From NCBI RefSeq assembly GCF_024171645.1, contig NZ_JALKAC010000001.1:992001-1056000 (forward strand): a stretch of 64,000 bases of DNA, read 5' to 3'. This document shows positions 47,970-55,981 of this stretch, one piece after another. A program made the translations under genes and the position numbers. Positions within the stretch are counted from its first letter, which is position 1. Every line of letters begins with the position of its first letter. The DNA is from Flavobacterium sp. HSC-32F16. GTDB taxonomy: Bacteria > Bacteroidota > Bacteroidia > Flavobacteriales > Flavobacteriaceae. A model generated the notes under the pieces. That model worked only from the letters and a program-made list of their open reading frames with translations, did not search any database and was not told the DNA's origin.

Positions 47970-48009
47970 AATTTCAGCTAACATTACACGGATTAAAAAT
48001 TTATTGAAA

Positions 48010-48442
48010 AACGTAAAAGCCATTTTTATTAAAGATTTGGATAATATAATTATTCCAAAATATTGTTTTCAATATTAATTCTTCTTCTATTTTTGAGCTA
48101 AACGATTGGAATTTCTATAAGGCTATCTATGAAATACTAGACACTATTATAAAAGAATATGATCTAACCTCAAGGGGTTTATATCAGCACTTTTCAATCT
48201 TTCGAATTTGATAATAAATGGCTTGGTTTTGGGCGGATGAGATGGAATTTAGAGAACAATAAAAATGGACTCAAAAATATAAAACTAAAGGGTATTCTAA
48301 TATGAATCTTCAATTTTTCGGCACTGAAATTTGGAGTCCTGATTGGAATCATTTTGATAAAACAGATGATTTAAATATTTCTTATTCTTGGACAAAGTCG
48401 CTAGAAAGTATTGACAAAAGTGTATTTAGAAGAAATGCATAA
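48010..48442 (+). pseudogene. Decayed gene remnant
   Basis: Protein-like fragments occur in three frames in order: 'FIKDLDNIIIPKYCF', then 'SIFELNDWNFYKAIYEILDTIIKEYDL', 'FEFDNKWLGFGRMRWNLENNKNGL' and 'MNLQFFGTEIWSPDWNHFDKTDDLNISYSWTKSLES...RRNA' ending at TAA 48440-48442. The pieces are separated by frameshifts and stops. The tryptophan- and acid-rich content resembles small immunity-type proteins, but I do not recognise the family. Confidence 0.45.
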
Positions 48443-48457
48443 TTGAAACTGCCCCAT

Positions 48458-48535
48458 TAGCCCCGATAGCAGTGGAAATCCTTTTGTGCCGGTGTTCGGC
48501 ACAAAAGATTGCAACGCATAGCGGGAAAAAGCTCC
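48458..48535. repeat. 78-base flavobacterial hairpin repeat, copy 1
   Basis: The element starts TAGCCCCGATAGC and ends AGCGGGAAAAAGCTCC. Its centre is the perfect stem CTTTTGTGCC/GGCACAAAAG (48481-48507), with CCCG/CGGG pairing outside it. Copy 2 at 54798-54874 differs by a paired change in the stem. I recall similar elements scattered through Flavobacterium intergenic regions; their function is unknown. Confidence 0.75.
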
Positions 48536-48578
48536 AAAAAAGAAAACATTACATAGAATCGGTACCTAATTTCACCCC

Positions 48579-48816
48579 ATGACCCCAGAAGAAATAAAAC
48601 GCTATTTTCAAGCCACTCCCCCCTCCGCAGGAAGTGGAGTTAAAGCCATGGGCGAGAATCACAGATTCCCAGCTTTTCCTTAAAAGCTGTTTCCTAACCA
48701 TATACCATTATAAAGGAGACCTTGAGATGTGCCCAGCCTGGTGGCATTTAAAAGAGTTCTACGTGCTAGTGAGACGCATGGCGCAGGAAGCCAAAAGCGA
48801 AAAGCCAGCGGAGTAA
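48579..48816 (+). pseudogene. DUF6965-like gene frameshifted at a C6 run
   Basis: Reading starts MTPEEIKRYFQATPP in one frame and continues in another as ELKPWARITDSQLFLKSC...CPAWWHLKEFYVLVRR to TAA at 48814-48816. Removing one C from the C6 run at 48618-48623 joins both into a 78-residue protein ('ATPPPQEVELKPWAR'), the normal form of DUF6965 proteins. This could be a true pseudogene, a phase-variable switch or a homopolymer sequencing error. Confidence 0.8.
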
Positions 48817-48935
48817 CCCTTGAAATGTTCCGCTCTGTTTTAGAAGCATCTTACACTTACATCCTATACTTTTACTTCTTTACACGATTATATTGGTAAG
48901 TGAGCAACTGCGGGGATTAAATCAAAAATATTTAA

Positions 48936-49001
48936 TATTATTCTTATATTCGCTAGGTTATAATTGCACAAAGCCAGCTAAAAAAGTTGTATTGGTACCA
49001 T
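48936..49001. repeat. Direct repeat D1, copy 2
   Basis: This is the second copy of the element at 45662-45735, in the same orientation and slightly shorter. It may be a scar of insertion or duplication around the 3.2-kb module. Confidence 0.6.
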
Positions 49002-49050
49002 GATATCGGTTTTAGTTTTATAGATAAACTTGTGGATTTCTACTAATTTT

Positions 49051-49800
49051 TTATTGAGCTGAAAAATTTAGAAACTTTTTGAATGTAACGGCATCTGTTT
49101 CGTAATACTTTTTCGCTTTCTGACTTTCATCATCTTCATATTCCATATCCATACTATAAGAATTGGCATCGTATAGATAAAATTGCACAAGGTTTTTTGC
49201 TTTAAAATAATAGATATTCAAACCTAATCTATGTTCAAAAAAATCTCGATGGTTTGAATTCTCTTTAATATTAGAAGCTAGGTCTTTTGATATTGTTCTA
49301 TCATTAAAGGTTTGGGTGTTGATAAACATCAGAGTCCCTTCGTATAATATCCTAACTGTTGTTTTGTTAAGGTAATCAGCTTTTACCTCGTATGCTTTAG
49401 CTAATTCTGCTTTTGATACCACATAGTATTTACAACTAACTTTATTATTCCAGCCTTTTTGGATTGAACTATAAGTATAAAAGCCGTCTCTATATTTTTT
49501 AATTATAATTGCATATGTACTATCAGCTATTTTTACGTCTTTAATTTCAAGGGAATTAAAATTATCAGTACCTAAGCCATACAATTCATAGTTACCTAAA
49601 AGCTTCTGATTTTCACCAAGATCTTGCGGTATTTTATTTTTTCCACTTATCCATTGTCCGGAAGAGTTTTTTAACCAACCCGTAGCTAATATTAATGCGC
49701 TACTTTTTTTTGTTATTATTGGCACTGCGTCATCAACTCTATTTTGAGCATTGATGGTAACTGCAACTAAGGTAAAAATTATAAGTAGATTTATTTTCAT
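49051..49800 (-). CDS. Exported protein of unknown function
   Basis: This 249-residue protein has a signal peptide (MKINLLIIFTLVAVTINAQN) and a strand-rich mature part with many aromatic residues ('WLKNSSGQWISGKNKIPQD', 'YELYGLGTDNFNSLEIKDVKI'). No known catalytic motif is visible. It stands alone, 250 bases from the nearest genes on either side, within the repeat-rich island. It is likely periplasmic or surface-bound. Confidence 0.7.
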   Translation of the reverse strand: MKINLLIIFTLVAVTINAQNRVDDAVPIITKKSSALILATGWLKNSSGQWISGKNKIPQDLGENQKLLGNYELYGLGTDNFNSLEIKDVKIADSTYAIIIKKYRDGFYTYSSIQKGWNNKVSCKYYVVSKAELAKAYEVKADYLNKTTVRILYEGTLMFINTQTFNDRTISKDLASNIKENSNHRDFFEHRLGLNIYYFKAKNLVQFYLYDANSYSMDMEYEDDESQKAKKYYETDAVTFKKFLNFSAQ

Positions 49801-50003
49801 AAGATACTTCTGGGTTTATTAAATTTATTAATATGACGAAAGTATAGAAAATAAATTAATAAAAAGCCTATAGACCTAACAGAATTGAATACCTCAATTA
49901 AGTAAATTCTAGTAAGTTTTTAATTCAAAAAAAGTCGTTAATTTATTTGGACGTGATATAAATCCATCTAAAAAAAGCAATCGCCAATATGGTAGATATT
50001 TAA

Positions 50004-50095
50004 TCTAAAACGGTTTTATGGAAGAATCGTGGCACATACTATTTTTGAATAATAGAAATCCAGCAAAATCAAGGCCTGGCGGGTTTAGCTTCGAA
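50004..50095. repeat. Island direct repeat R, copy A
   Basis: Shared parts with copies B (51944-52031) and C (53215-53302) are an initial TCTAA, GAATCGTGGCACATA, a middle CAGCAAAATCAAGG and a final TTCGAA. The TTCGAA end resembles a tRNA T-arm, as in integrase attachment sites. Copy A ends 4 bases before the stop codon of the next minus-strand gene. Confidence 0.6.
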
Positions 50096-50099
50096 TATA

Positions 50100-50336
50100 T
50101 TATAGCGCCCAAAACTTAATATTAAAGTTATTCGATTGTCTATAATTATAAGCGATTAACGAAAGCTTATATAAACTTTCAATTATTTCTTCCCCTTCTA
50201 AATCTGAAACATCTTCAAATCCTTCGCATCTTCTTAATTCAGCTAGGGTTAGTTTACAATTGTCCTCACTAATTTCAACTTTAGGGTAAACTGATTTTTG
50301 CAATTTTGACTTGTCATTTTTCTCATTATATTTCAT
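50100..50336 (-). CDS. Small acidic protein of unknown function
   Basis: The 78-residue protein has a lysine-rich start and a central 'LTLAELRRCEGFEDVSDLEGEEIIESLYKLSLIAYNYRQSN' segment. That segment resembles the small conserved Bacteroidetes proteins next to toxins or effector genes that predict a helical fold. No function is known. It is downstream of the coiled-coil gene on the same strand, within the cassette bounded by repeats A and B. Confidence 0.55.
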   Translation of the reverse strand: MKYNEKNDKSKLQKSVYPKVEISEDNCKLTLAELRRCEGFEDVSDLEGEEIIESLYKLSLIAYNYRQSNNFNIKFWAL

Positions 50337-50598
50337 ATCTTATCTAAATTACAGCTCTAAAAAAAAAAAAACTGATTTTCAAAGGTTTACTAACAAAACT
50401 ACAAATATTATTCATACACAAGCTATCTAAACTTTAAGATTTTAAAACGTTTTTCAATACTTGTTATTAGAAAAATAGTAACCTTGTCCGGGAACTAATG
50501 ATAGAATTGCAACTTGAATCTAGACTGATTAATCGGGGTATAAAGTTTCAATATTACAAAACTGCACATTTTTTTGTGGCGACATCGTTGCACATTGC

Positions 50599-51831
50599 TT
50601 ATAAATCTTGCTTTACTTCTTTTAACTTTTCCTCCAGTATTTTCTCTAAATTCATTTCAATATTTTGGAGTTTGATACCGAGTTTAAGAGTGTTGTCTAT
50701 ATATGGTTCAGAATAAATTTTTTGAAATGCAGAAATAACAAATTCAGTGATCTTTTCTTTTGAACTCGCAGCAAATCCATCTTGTTCCAAAAGCATTTTT
50801 ATATGGTTTTGAATTGACATCGCTAATGTAGTTTTAAACGCATATTTGTCGTGTAGCTTTTTTGCTTCTGAGAATTGGTTAGTACAGAAATACAAATAAA
50901 ATACGATAGGTGAAAAGAGAATAAATCTCAAATAGAAATTAACGTCAATATTTTTTAATTTCCAATCGTAAAGGGCTAATTCCAGAAGGAATAATGCTAT
51001 AATTAATAGTAAAAGCACACTTGAAATATTAAAAATTCTTTGTTCCCATTTGGTAAGTTGCTCCGCCAACTGTTTTTTTTGCCTTTCAAATTCACCACTT
51101 AACCCCGTTTGAGCAGCTAATTCATATATTTTCTGAATATCTTCTAAAACCTTATCACTCTCGGCGTTATTTTTCTTAATATTACTAATATCCCTAGTGG
51201 AATTATCCAACAATGATTTAATTGATTTGCTATGCCTGTCACTTTCATTAAAAAGAATAGATATTTCAGCATTAGCTTTTCTAATTTTGACTTCTAGTGA
51301 TTTTATTAAATCACTAGAAATCTTAATAGAATCACTATCTTTTTTAGCTGTTATTTCTAATTTTCGGATGTTGCCATCTAATTTTTTTAATTCCGCATAT
51401 TTAGACTTTAATTCAGATGCAATTTTTTTTAAATCACTTAACTGTTCGTTTGCAATAGCTTTATACTTCGAAATTTCATCTGTATCTTTTTTCGAGGCGT
51501 TTAGTTTGGATTGAAATCCGTTATTTTTATCATTAATTTTATCTAGTAGTGGTAGGTATTTTTTCTCGTAGAAAGAATTAACCCCATGCAGAATAGAATA
51601 TACTTTTTGACGCTCTGTTCTAAATCTTTCGATAGTTTTTGATGTAGAAGCAATTGTTGATTTTAAAGATGAATTTAAAGTGTCCGAGTCTTTTGAATTG
51701 CTGATTATTTTTGAAATAATCTTTGTAGATTCTTCAAGTCTTCTTTCTAGTTCTTTTGATTTATCAAGAATGTCATTTACAATATTGTTGGCTTCTTCTC
51801 TTTTTGAATTAAGTGAATCTAATGAGGACAT
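50599..51831 (-). CDS. Long coiled-coil protein with two membrane helices
   Basis: The 410-residue protein has an N-terminal coiled coil over about 260 residues, rich in S, K, D and E. Two close membrane helices follow (about 268-290 and 300-318), and then a 90-residue cytosolic tail ('TTLAMSIQNHIKMLLEQDGFAASSKEKITEFVISAF'). Start ATG 51831. It has no enzymatic motif. The design (sensor-like coiled coil plus membrane hairpin) is seen in some abortive-infection effectors, but no homology is claimed. It lies in the cassette between repeats A and B, with a small gene downstream. Confidence 0.7.
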   Translation of the reverse strand: MSSLDSLNSKREEANNIVNDILDKSKELERRLEESTKIISKIISNSKDSDTLNSSLKSTIASTSKTIERFRTERQKVYSILHGVNSFYEKKYLPLLDKINDKNNGFQSKLNASKKDTDEISKYKAIANEQLSDLKKIASELKSKYAELKKLDGNIRKLEITAKKDSDSIKISSDLIKSLEVKIRKANAEISILFNESDRHSKSIKSLLDNSTRDISNIKKNNAESDKVLEDIQKIYELAAQTGLSGEFERQKKQLAEQLTKWEQRIFNISSVLLLLIIALFLLELALYDWKLKNIDVNFYLRFILFSPIVFYLYFCTNQFSEAKKLHDKYAFKTTLAMSIQNHIKMLLEQDGFAASSKEKITEFVISAFQKIYSEPYIDNTLKLGIKLQNIEMNLEKILEEKLKEVKQDL

Positions 51832-51943
51832 GGTTTGTTAGTTTGCTTCATGCAATGTACTAAAAACTAAATAAATTATAAGTGTTTTTTTTTTCAATAT
51901 ATTATACGTCTTGCAGCTATACGATTAACTTAAATTTCACCAC

Positions 51944-52031
51944 TCTAAGTTTTGTGGCAGAGTGATGGCGCATGTAGTTTTATAAAAATATAATTTCAGC
52001 AAAATCAAGGTCTAACGAGTTTAGGTTCGAA
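51944..52031. repeat. Island direct repeat R, copy B
   Basis: TCTAAGTTTTGTGGCAGA at its start is nearly identical to copy C, and CAGCAAAATCAAGG-CTAACGAGTTTAGGTTCGAA at its end is close to copy A. It lies in the 360-base gap upstream of both the coiled-coil gene and the ParB-like gene. The rest of the gap (52032-52191) holds no gene that I can support. Confidence 0.65.
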
Positions 52032-52191
52032 ACTTTTAGAGATTAAATATCTTCAAAATTCGATTTCTTATTTGTTGTTCTACAGAAGCTATTCATTGAT
52101 TAATAGCTATATTGAAATTATACAAACCGGCTTTTAGCAGAATTGCATTTTTTCTCTTTTTTATAATTTAAGTTATTTGTAATATTGCGAC

Positions 52192-52542
52192 ATGAATGAA
52201 ATTACATACGAAGAAGTTCAAAAATTTCTATTAGAGACAGAATTTGATCACATGCCAGGGCAAATAGAAATTAGTTTTCCAATTATACAGCGTATTCACA
52301 GACGATTGCAGCAAGGAAGTTCATTTAGCGAAATAAAGTTAAGTGGAGAAAGAATCGTTGACGGACACCATAGATATATTTGCCACCAATTGTTGGGAAT
52401 GAAATCAAAAACTACTATTGGTGGAGCAAATAGCCATAAAGTTGAATTTGTATGGGGAGATGTTCATCTTACAGATATTGATTATGATGATGAAGAAGCT
52501 AGACAAAGATTTGAAGAAAGATATGATAAAACAATAAGTTAA
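52192..52542 (+). CDS. ParB/sulfiredoxin-like small protein
   Basis: The 116-residue protein centres on 'IKLSGERIVDGHHRYICHQLLG' (residues 48-69). This matches the DGHHR-type motif of the ParB/Srx fold, which in some relatives binds nucleotides and transfers phosphate. The full ParB DNA-binding part is absent. A HAD phosphatase-like gene follows 49 bases later on the same strand. Its function is unknown. Confidence 0.65.
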   Translation: MNEITYEEVQKFLLETEFDHMPGQIEISFPIIQRIHRRLQQGSSFSEIKLSGERIVDGHHRYICHQLLGMKSKTTIGGANSHKVEFVWGDVHLTDIDYDDEEARQRFEERYDKTIS

Positions 52543-52591
52543 AATATACATGTATAAGTAATAGATAAATAAAAATACATATCTTTGTAAC

Positions 52592-53059
52592 ATGTTAATC
52601 TTATTAGACATAGATGGTGTAATGGTTCCAACTACATCTTGGAAACCAACAGAAATATTATCTGATGGTTTTGCAAGTTTTAGTCCTAGAGCTGTAAATA
52701 ATCTTCAGAGTATTATATGTAATACTGGAGCGAAGCTTTTATTGACTACTTCTCATAAATCTAGATACAATAATTCAGAATGGGAACAAATATTTAAAAC
52801 CAGAGGAATTATTGCTTCAATTCATAAACTTGAAGATAATAATGATAATTTAAATAGAAGAGAAGAAATAGTTCGTTGGTATATAATGACAAATATATCT
52901 GAAAGTTTCGTTATATTAGATGATGATAAATCATTAAATGGACTACCAGAATATATTAAAAATAAAACAATAGTTACCAGCGGAACAGTTGGATTAACTT
53001 TAGAAGAAGCCGAAACAGCAATTAATATTCTGAGAAAAGATGAATTGGTTAAAGCTTAA
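52592..53059 (+). CDS. HAD-like hydrolase (HAD_SAK type)
   Basis: The 155-residue protein starts with LLDIDGVMVP (D6 and D8, the nucleophile and acid of HAD enzymes), has 'LLTTSHKSR' as motif II and 'VILDDDKS' as motif IV. This small cap-less form resembles HAD domains in the Swiss-army-knife RNA repair group. A terminator lies just after it. Pairing with a ParB-like fold protein suggests a two-gene phosphate-handling unit, by inference. Confidence 0.75.
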   Translation: MLILLDIDGVMVPTTSWKPTEILSDGFASFSPRAVNNLQSIICNTGAKLLLTTSHKSRYNNSEWEQIFKTRGIIASIHKLEDNNDNLNRREEIVRWYIMTNISESFVILDDDKSLNGLPEYIKNKTIVTSGTVGLTLEEAETAINILRKDELVKA

Positions 53060-53077
53060 AGATATTATCAAATAATT

Positions 53078-53102
53078 AGCCTCTTTTTAAGAGGCTTTTT
53101 TA
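53078..53102 (+). terminator. Terminator after ParB-like/HAD pair
   Basis: An eight-base perfect stem AGCCTCTT/AAGAGGCT is followed by six T residues, shortly after the HAD gene stop. Confidence 0.9.
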
Positions 53103-53214
53103 TGTCATTTCTTTTCTCAAGCAAGCAGTTTTACTAACTTGTATACTTGGATACATGGAGTTGATACCTTTTTTACTACAAAAAGTTAAGGTTGTTTTAA
53201 AGATATTTTACCAG

Positions 53215-53302
53215 TCTAAGTTTTGTGGCAGAATCGTGGCACATAGTCTTTTTGAAAACTAGAAACTCAATAAAATAAGGCTTTAAGGAGTTCAAGTTCG
53301 AA
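53215..53302. repeat. Island direct repeat R, copy C
   Basis: GTCTAAGTTTTGTGGCAGA opens it, and AAGTTCGAA closes it. It has the same orientation as A and B. It lies between the HAD terminator and gpmA in a 400-base gap with no other feature. Confidence 0.65.
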
Positions 53303-53460
53303 ACTGTATTAAATCTTATTGATTGTTGTTAGACTGAAGTTAAAAATTGATTTATTTCTAAAACTAAAAGAAAAATAAGATGGATGATTTACCGTTCCCA
53401 CAACAAATTTTATTAAAATTTCAAATTGAAACATATCTTTTTTCTTAGCTTTAAAATAAA

Positions 53461-54063
53461 CTATAGATCTATTACACTCGAAATTTTTAGTTTAGGATCA
53501 AAAGTGTAAACCCTTGGTAAACCTGTTGCAATATTTACGTTTACTATATCAAGCGCAGTGATGTTTTCAAGATACATCATCAGGGATCTTAAACTATTGC
53601 CATGGGCAACTATTAAAACATTATGTCCTATTTTTAATCTCGGTTCTATTTCGGTTTTATAGTAAGGAACTACGCGGTTGTAAGTATCTAAAAGGCTTTC
53701 GCCGCCTGGAGGACATACATCATAACTTCTTCTCCAGATATCAACTTGCGCCAAGCCATACTTTTGTACTGTTTCTTCTTTATTGAGTCCCTGTAAAGTC
53801 CCATACATTCGCTCATTAAAAGCTTTATTTTTTATTATAGGAATTGTTACCTTCATCTCATTTAGGATGATCTGCAAGCTTTCCTGAGCCCTTATCAGCA
53901 TCGAAGTATAAGCACTATCGAAATCATAACCAATCAGTTTTTTGCCTGCAATTTTTGCCTGCTCTTTTCCAAGATTCGTGAGGGGAATATTCAGGTTTCC
54001 TGTAAATCGGTTCTCTAAATTATAAAGAGATTGTCCGTGCCTGACAAAAATTAATTGCGCCAT
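53461..54063 (-). CDS. gpmA: 2,3-bisphosphoglycerate-dependent phosphoglycerate mutase
   Basis: The 200-residue protein has the RHGQS phosphohistidine motif (H9), NERMYG (catalytic glutamate region near residue 83), 'CPPGGESLLDTYNRV' and AHGNSLRSL (second histidine). It interconverts 3- and 2-phosphoglycerate in glycolysis. It is somewhat shorter than the E. coli enzyme (250 residues), as is usual for the short gpmA forms. It looks like a housekeeping gene beside the island. Confidence 0.9.
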   Translation of the reverse strand: MAQLIFVRHGQSLYNLENRFTGNLNIPLTNLGKEQAKIAGKKLIGYDFDSAYTSMLIRAQESLQIILNEMKVTIPIIKNKAFNERMYGTLQGLNKEETVQKYGLAQVDIWRRSYDVCPPGGESLLDTYNRVVPYYKTEIEPRLKIGHNVLIVAHGNSLRSLMMYLENITALDIVNVNIATGLPRVYTFDPKLKISSVIDL

Positions 54064-54261
54064 TTTATTTATTTAAAGCATATCAAAGCTAACCTAAAAA
54101 TAAGGAACAAACTTCATTCCTGCAATTAGAATAACATAAACTTATTATAAAAACGAATGAGCCCGATACAATATCGGACTCATTATTATCTAATTTTATT
54201 GATAACAATCAGATTAAATCAAACCTGTCTAAATTCATCACTTTATTCCATACGGCGATAA

Positions 54262-54585
54262 AGTCATAATTTTGCCCCAATTGTTTTTGGAGTTCCAACT
54301 TTTCCCCTATTTATATTTAATTTTCGTAATAAATTAGAAGATTTTAGTAGAGCTCTTAAAAATAAGCTCCCTGATTTATTCCAAAAATATGTTGTTGATT
54401 ATGGAATTTCAGCTGACATAGGGGAAATCGTTACTATAGGAGTGCTTTCGAAGAATGAAGATTTTGAGAACTTAAAAGATGTAGAACTTTACGAAATGTA
54501 CATTTTATGTAAAGAATCAATAAGACTAGCTTTTCTATCTTTTTGTATCACTGCATTATTAGGATTAGCAACGGTTTATCTATAA
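54262..54585 (+). pseudogene. C-terminal remnant of a membrane-anchored protein gene
   Basis: This is an open frame of 107 codons without a clear start codon. It codes for 'FNFRNKLEDFSRALKNKLPDLFQKY...' and ends in a hydrophobic helix, 'LAFLSFCITALLGLATVYL'. The amino acid content is that of a real protein, and the upstream part is missing. It may be a remnant of a defence or immunity gene. It could also be intact if it uses an unusual start. Confidence 0.4.
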
Positions 54586-54797
54586 TAAAGCAAAATTAGA
54601 ATTTTAACATTGGAGCTTAAATATTGATTTGCCAATCGAAGCGGGAAAGGCAGAAACTAAAATAGAGTTGAAATAATAATTTCGACTAAAAACTACCGGA
54701 CTGCCAACAGCTACAACGGATTTGGACAATAGGTTTAATGGGAAAATGGTTTTGTAAAAAACTAAAGTCCGAAACATAAAAAATGGATTGAACTCTT
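54586..54797. other. Intergenic stretch, nothing seen
   Basis: This is AT-rich DNA with no supported gene or repeat. Short blocks resemble degraded coding DNA, but no frame holds together. Confidence 0.3.
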
Positions 54798-54874
54798 TAG
54801 CCCCGATAGCAGTGGAAATCCTTTTGCGCCGGGGTTCGGCGCAAAAGATTGCAACGAATAGCGGGAAAAGCTCC
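54798..54874. repeat. 78-base flavobacterial hairpin repeat, copy 2
   Basis: It is one base shorter than copy 1, with the stem CTTTTGCGCC/GGCGCAAAAG. A T-A pair of copy 1 is replaced by C-G on both arms, a compensatory change that keeps the stem. As with copy 1, a small open reading frame follows downstream. Confidence 0.75.
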
Positions 54875-55028
54875 TAAAAACCAAAAAAAAACGACGATCT
54901 GTAAATTATATAACAAAACAACTGCAATAATCTTATAGTTTTGCAGTCAGTTTAGAACTCAGCAGTAAAAACAGCATAAAACAACAATAGTAACTCAATA
55001 CCTGCAGCTGCTCTAGAGATGATCAAAA

Positions 55029-55247
55029 ATGAAGAAGTTTGAAATTAAAAAAGCCCATCAGGACAAATGGCTGGTATCGCACAACGAGTTCCCAAAATTC
55101 ACCTGCCTGTTTGAAAATAAAAGATTTAATTATCAAAGGACCATTACAGGACTTTCCAATCCGTCAGGAGACCTTAATGAAATTCTACTATTGCAGAAAA
55201 TGGAAAAATGGTTAAAACAGTATCATAATGATAAAATAAACGAATAA
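55029..55247 (+). CDS. Small conserved-type flavobacterial protein, unknown function
   Basis: The 72-residue basic protein has an N-terminal 'KKFEIKKAHQDKWLVSHNEFPKFTCLFE' and a C-terminal helix. There is no signal peptide. It lies 150 bases after the hairpin repeat and just ahead of the Crp/Fnr unit. I cannot assign a function. Codon use is like that of the surrounding genes. Confidence 0.6.
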   Translation: MKKFEIKKAHQDKWLVSHNEFPKFTCLFENKRFNYQRTITGLSNPSGDLNEILLLQKMEKWLKQYHNDKINE

Positions 55248-55297
55248 CGCTGGAGAATTAAGAGATTATTACAAATAATCGGTTAGTTAAATACTTC

Positions 55298-55311
55298 TTA
55301 CCAAATGGTAA
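55298..55311. promoter_or_regulatory. Crp/Fnr-type operator 1
   Basis: TTACCAAATGGTAA is a palindrome with perfect 6-base arms, 34 bases upstream of the Crp/Fnr start. The same motif recurs before the downstream SDR gene. Confidence 0.7.
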
Positions 55312-55333
55312 ATGAGTCAAAACAATTATTGAT

Positions 55334-55341
55334 TAATTTTG
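55334..55341 (+). promoter_or_regulatory. Promoter -7 box of Crp/Fnr gene
   Basis: TAATTTTG matches the Bacteroidetes TAnnTTTG box and ends 4 bases before the ATG. The transcript would therefore be leaderless or nearly so. Confidence 0.5.
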
Positions 55342-55345
55342 CGAA

Positions 55346-55903
55346 ATGAAAGAGTTTATAGAATACATATTGCAGTATGGCAATTTGAATAAACAACAAA
55401 TTGACCTGATTGCATCCAAGGCAAAAGAATTACAACTTAACAAAGACGAATATTTTGCAGAGGCCGGAAAAGTCTTGAAACAAGTAGGTTTTATTATTGA
55501 TGGTATTCTCCGAATTTGTTATTACAACAATAAAGGCGAAGAAATTACCAAAATTTTCATGGAGGAAAAGCATTTACTTTACAACTTGAGCAACGTGCCT
55601 TCTACGGAATATATCCAAGCAGCGACAAATTGTAAACTGCTGGTATTTTCTAATCAAGATTGGAAAGAAATTTCTAATACGATAATAGAGTGGGAAAATA
55701 TCATTCAAAAAATCGCCCATAAATCACTTGTCCAAAAATTGGAAAGAGTAAGCCCACTTATCTCACAAGATGCTACTACCCGCTATCTGGAATTTATGGA
55801 AAAATATCCTACGCTTGTCAATCGTATTCCTCTGGCATACATTGCTTCATACCTAGGCATTACACAACAATCTTTGAGCAGAATCAGAAAAAAAATTCGC
55901 TAA
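55346..55903 (+). CDS. Crp/Fnr-family transcriptional regulator
   Basis: The 185-residue protein has an N-terminal cyclic-nucleotide-binding-like barrel (residues 20-110, 'DEYFAEAGKVLKQVGFIIDGILRICYYNNKGEEITKIF') and a C-terminal winged helix ('LAYIASYLGITQQSLSRIRKKI'). It lacks an Fe-S cysteine cluster. The operator palindrome before its own gene and before the next gene suggests that it controls both. Confidence 0.88.
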   Translation: MKEFIEYILQYGNLNKQQIDLIASKAKELQLNKDEYFAEAGKVLKQVGFIIDGILRICYYNNKGEEITKIFMEEKHLLYNLSNVPSTEYIQAATNCKLLVFSNQDWKEISNTIIEWENIIQKIAHKSLVQKLERVSPLISQDATTRYLEFMEKYPTLVNRIPLAYIASYLGITQQSLSRIRKKIR

Positions 55904-55911
55904 GTTGCTTT

Positions 55912-55925
55912 TTACCAAATGTTAA
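55912..55925. promoter_or_regulatory. Crp/Fnr-type operator 2
   Basis: TTACCAAATGTTAA differs from operator 1 at one base and lies 56 bases upstream of the SDR gene, just after the regulator's stop codon. Confidence 0.65.
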
Positions 55926-55981
55926 ACGGGTTCATTTATTTTTATTGGAATTTTGTCAAGTAAATTTTAAAAAATAAAAAA

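Noticed and set aside
50004..53302. tRNA genes suggested by TTCGAA ends of repeats A-C
   Set aside because: No cloverleaf or anticodon arm can be drawn; only the T-arm-like end is present.
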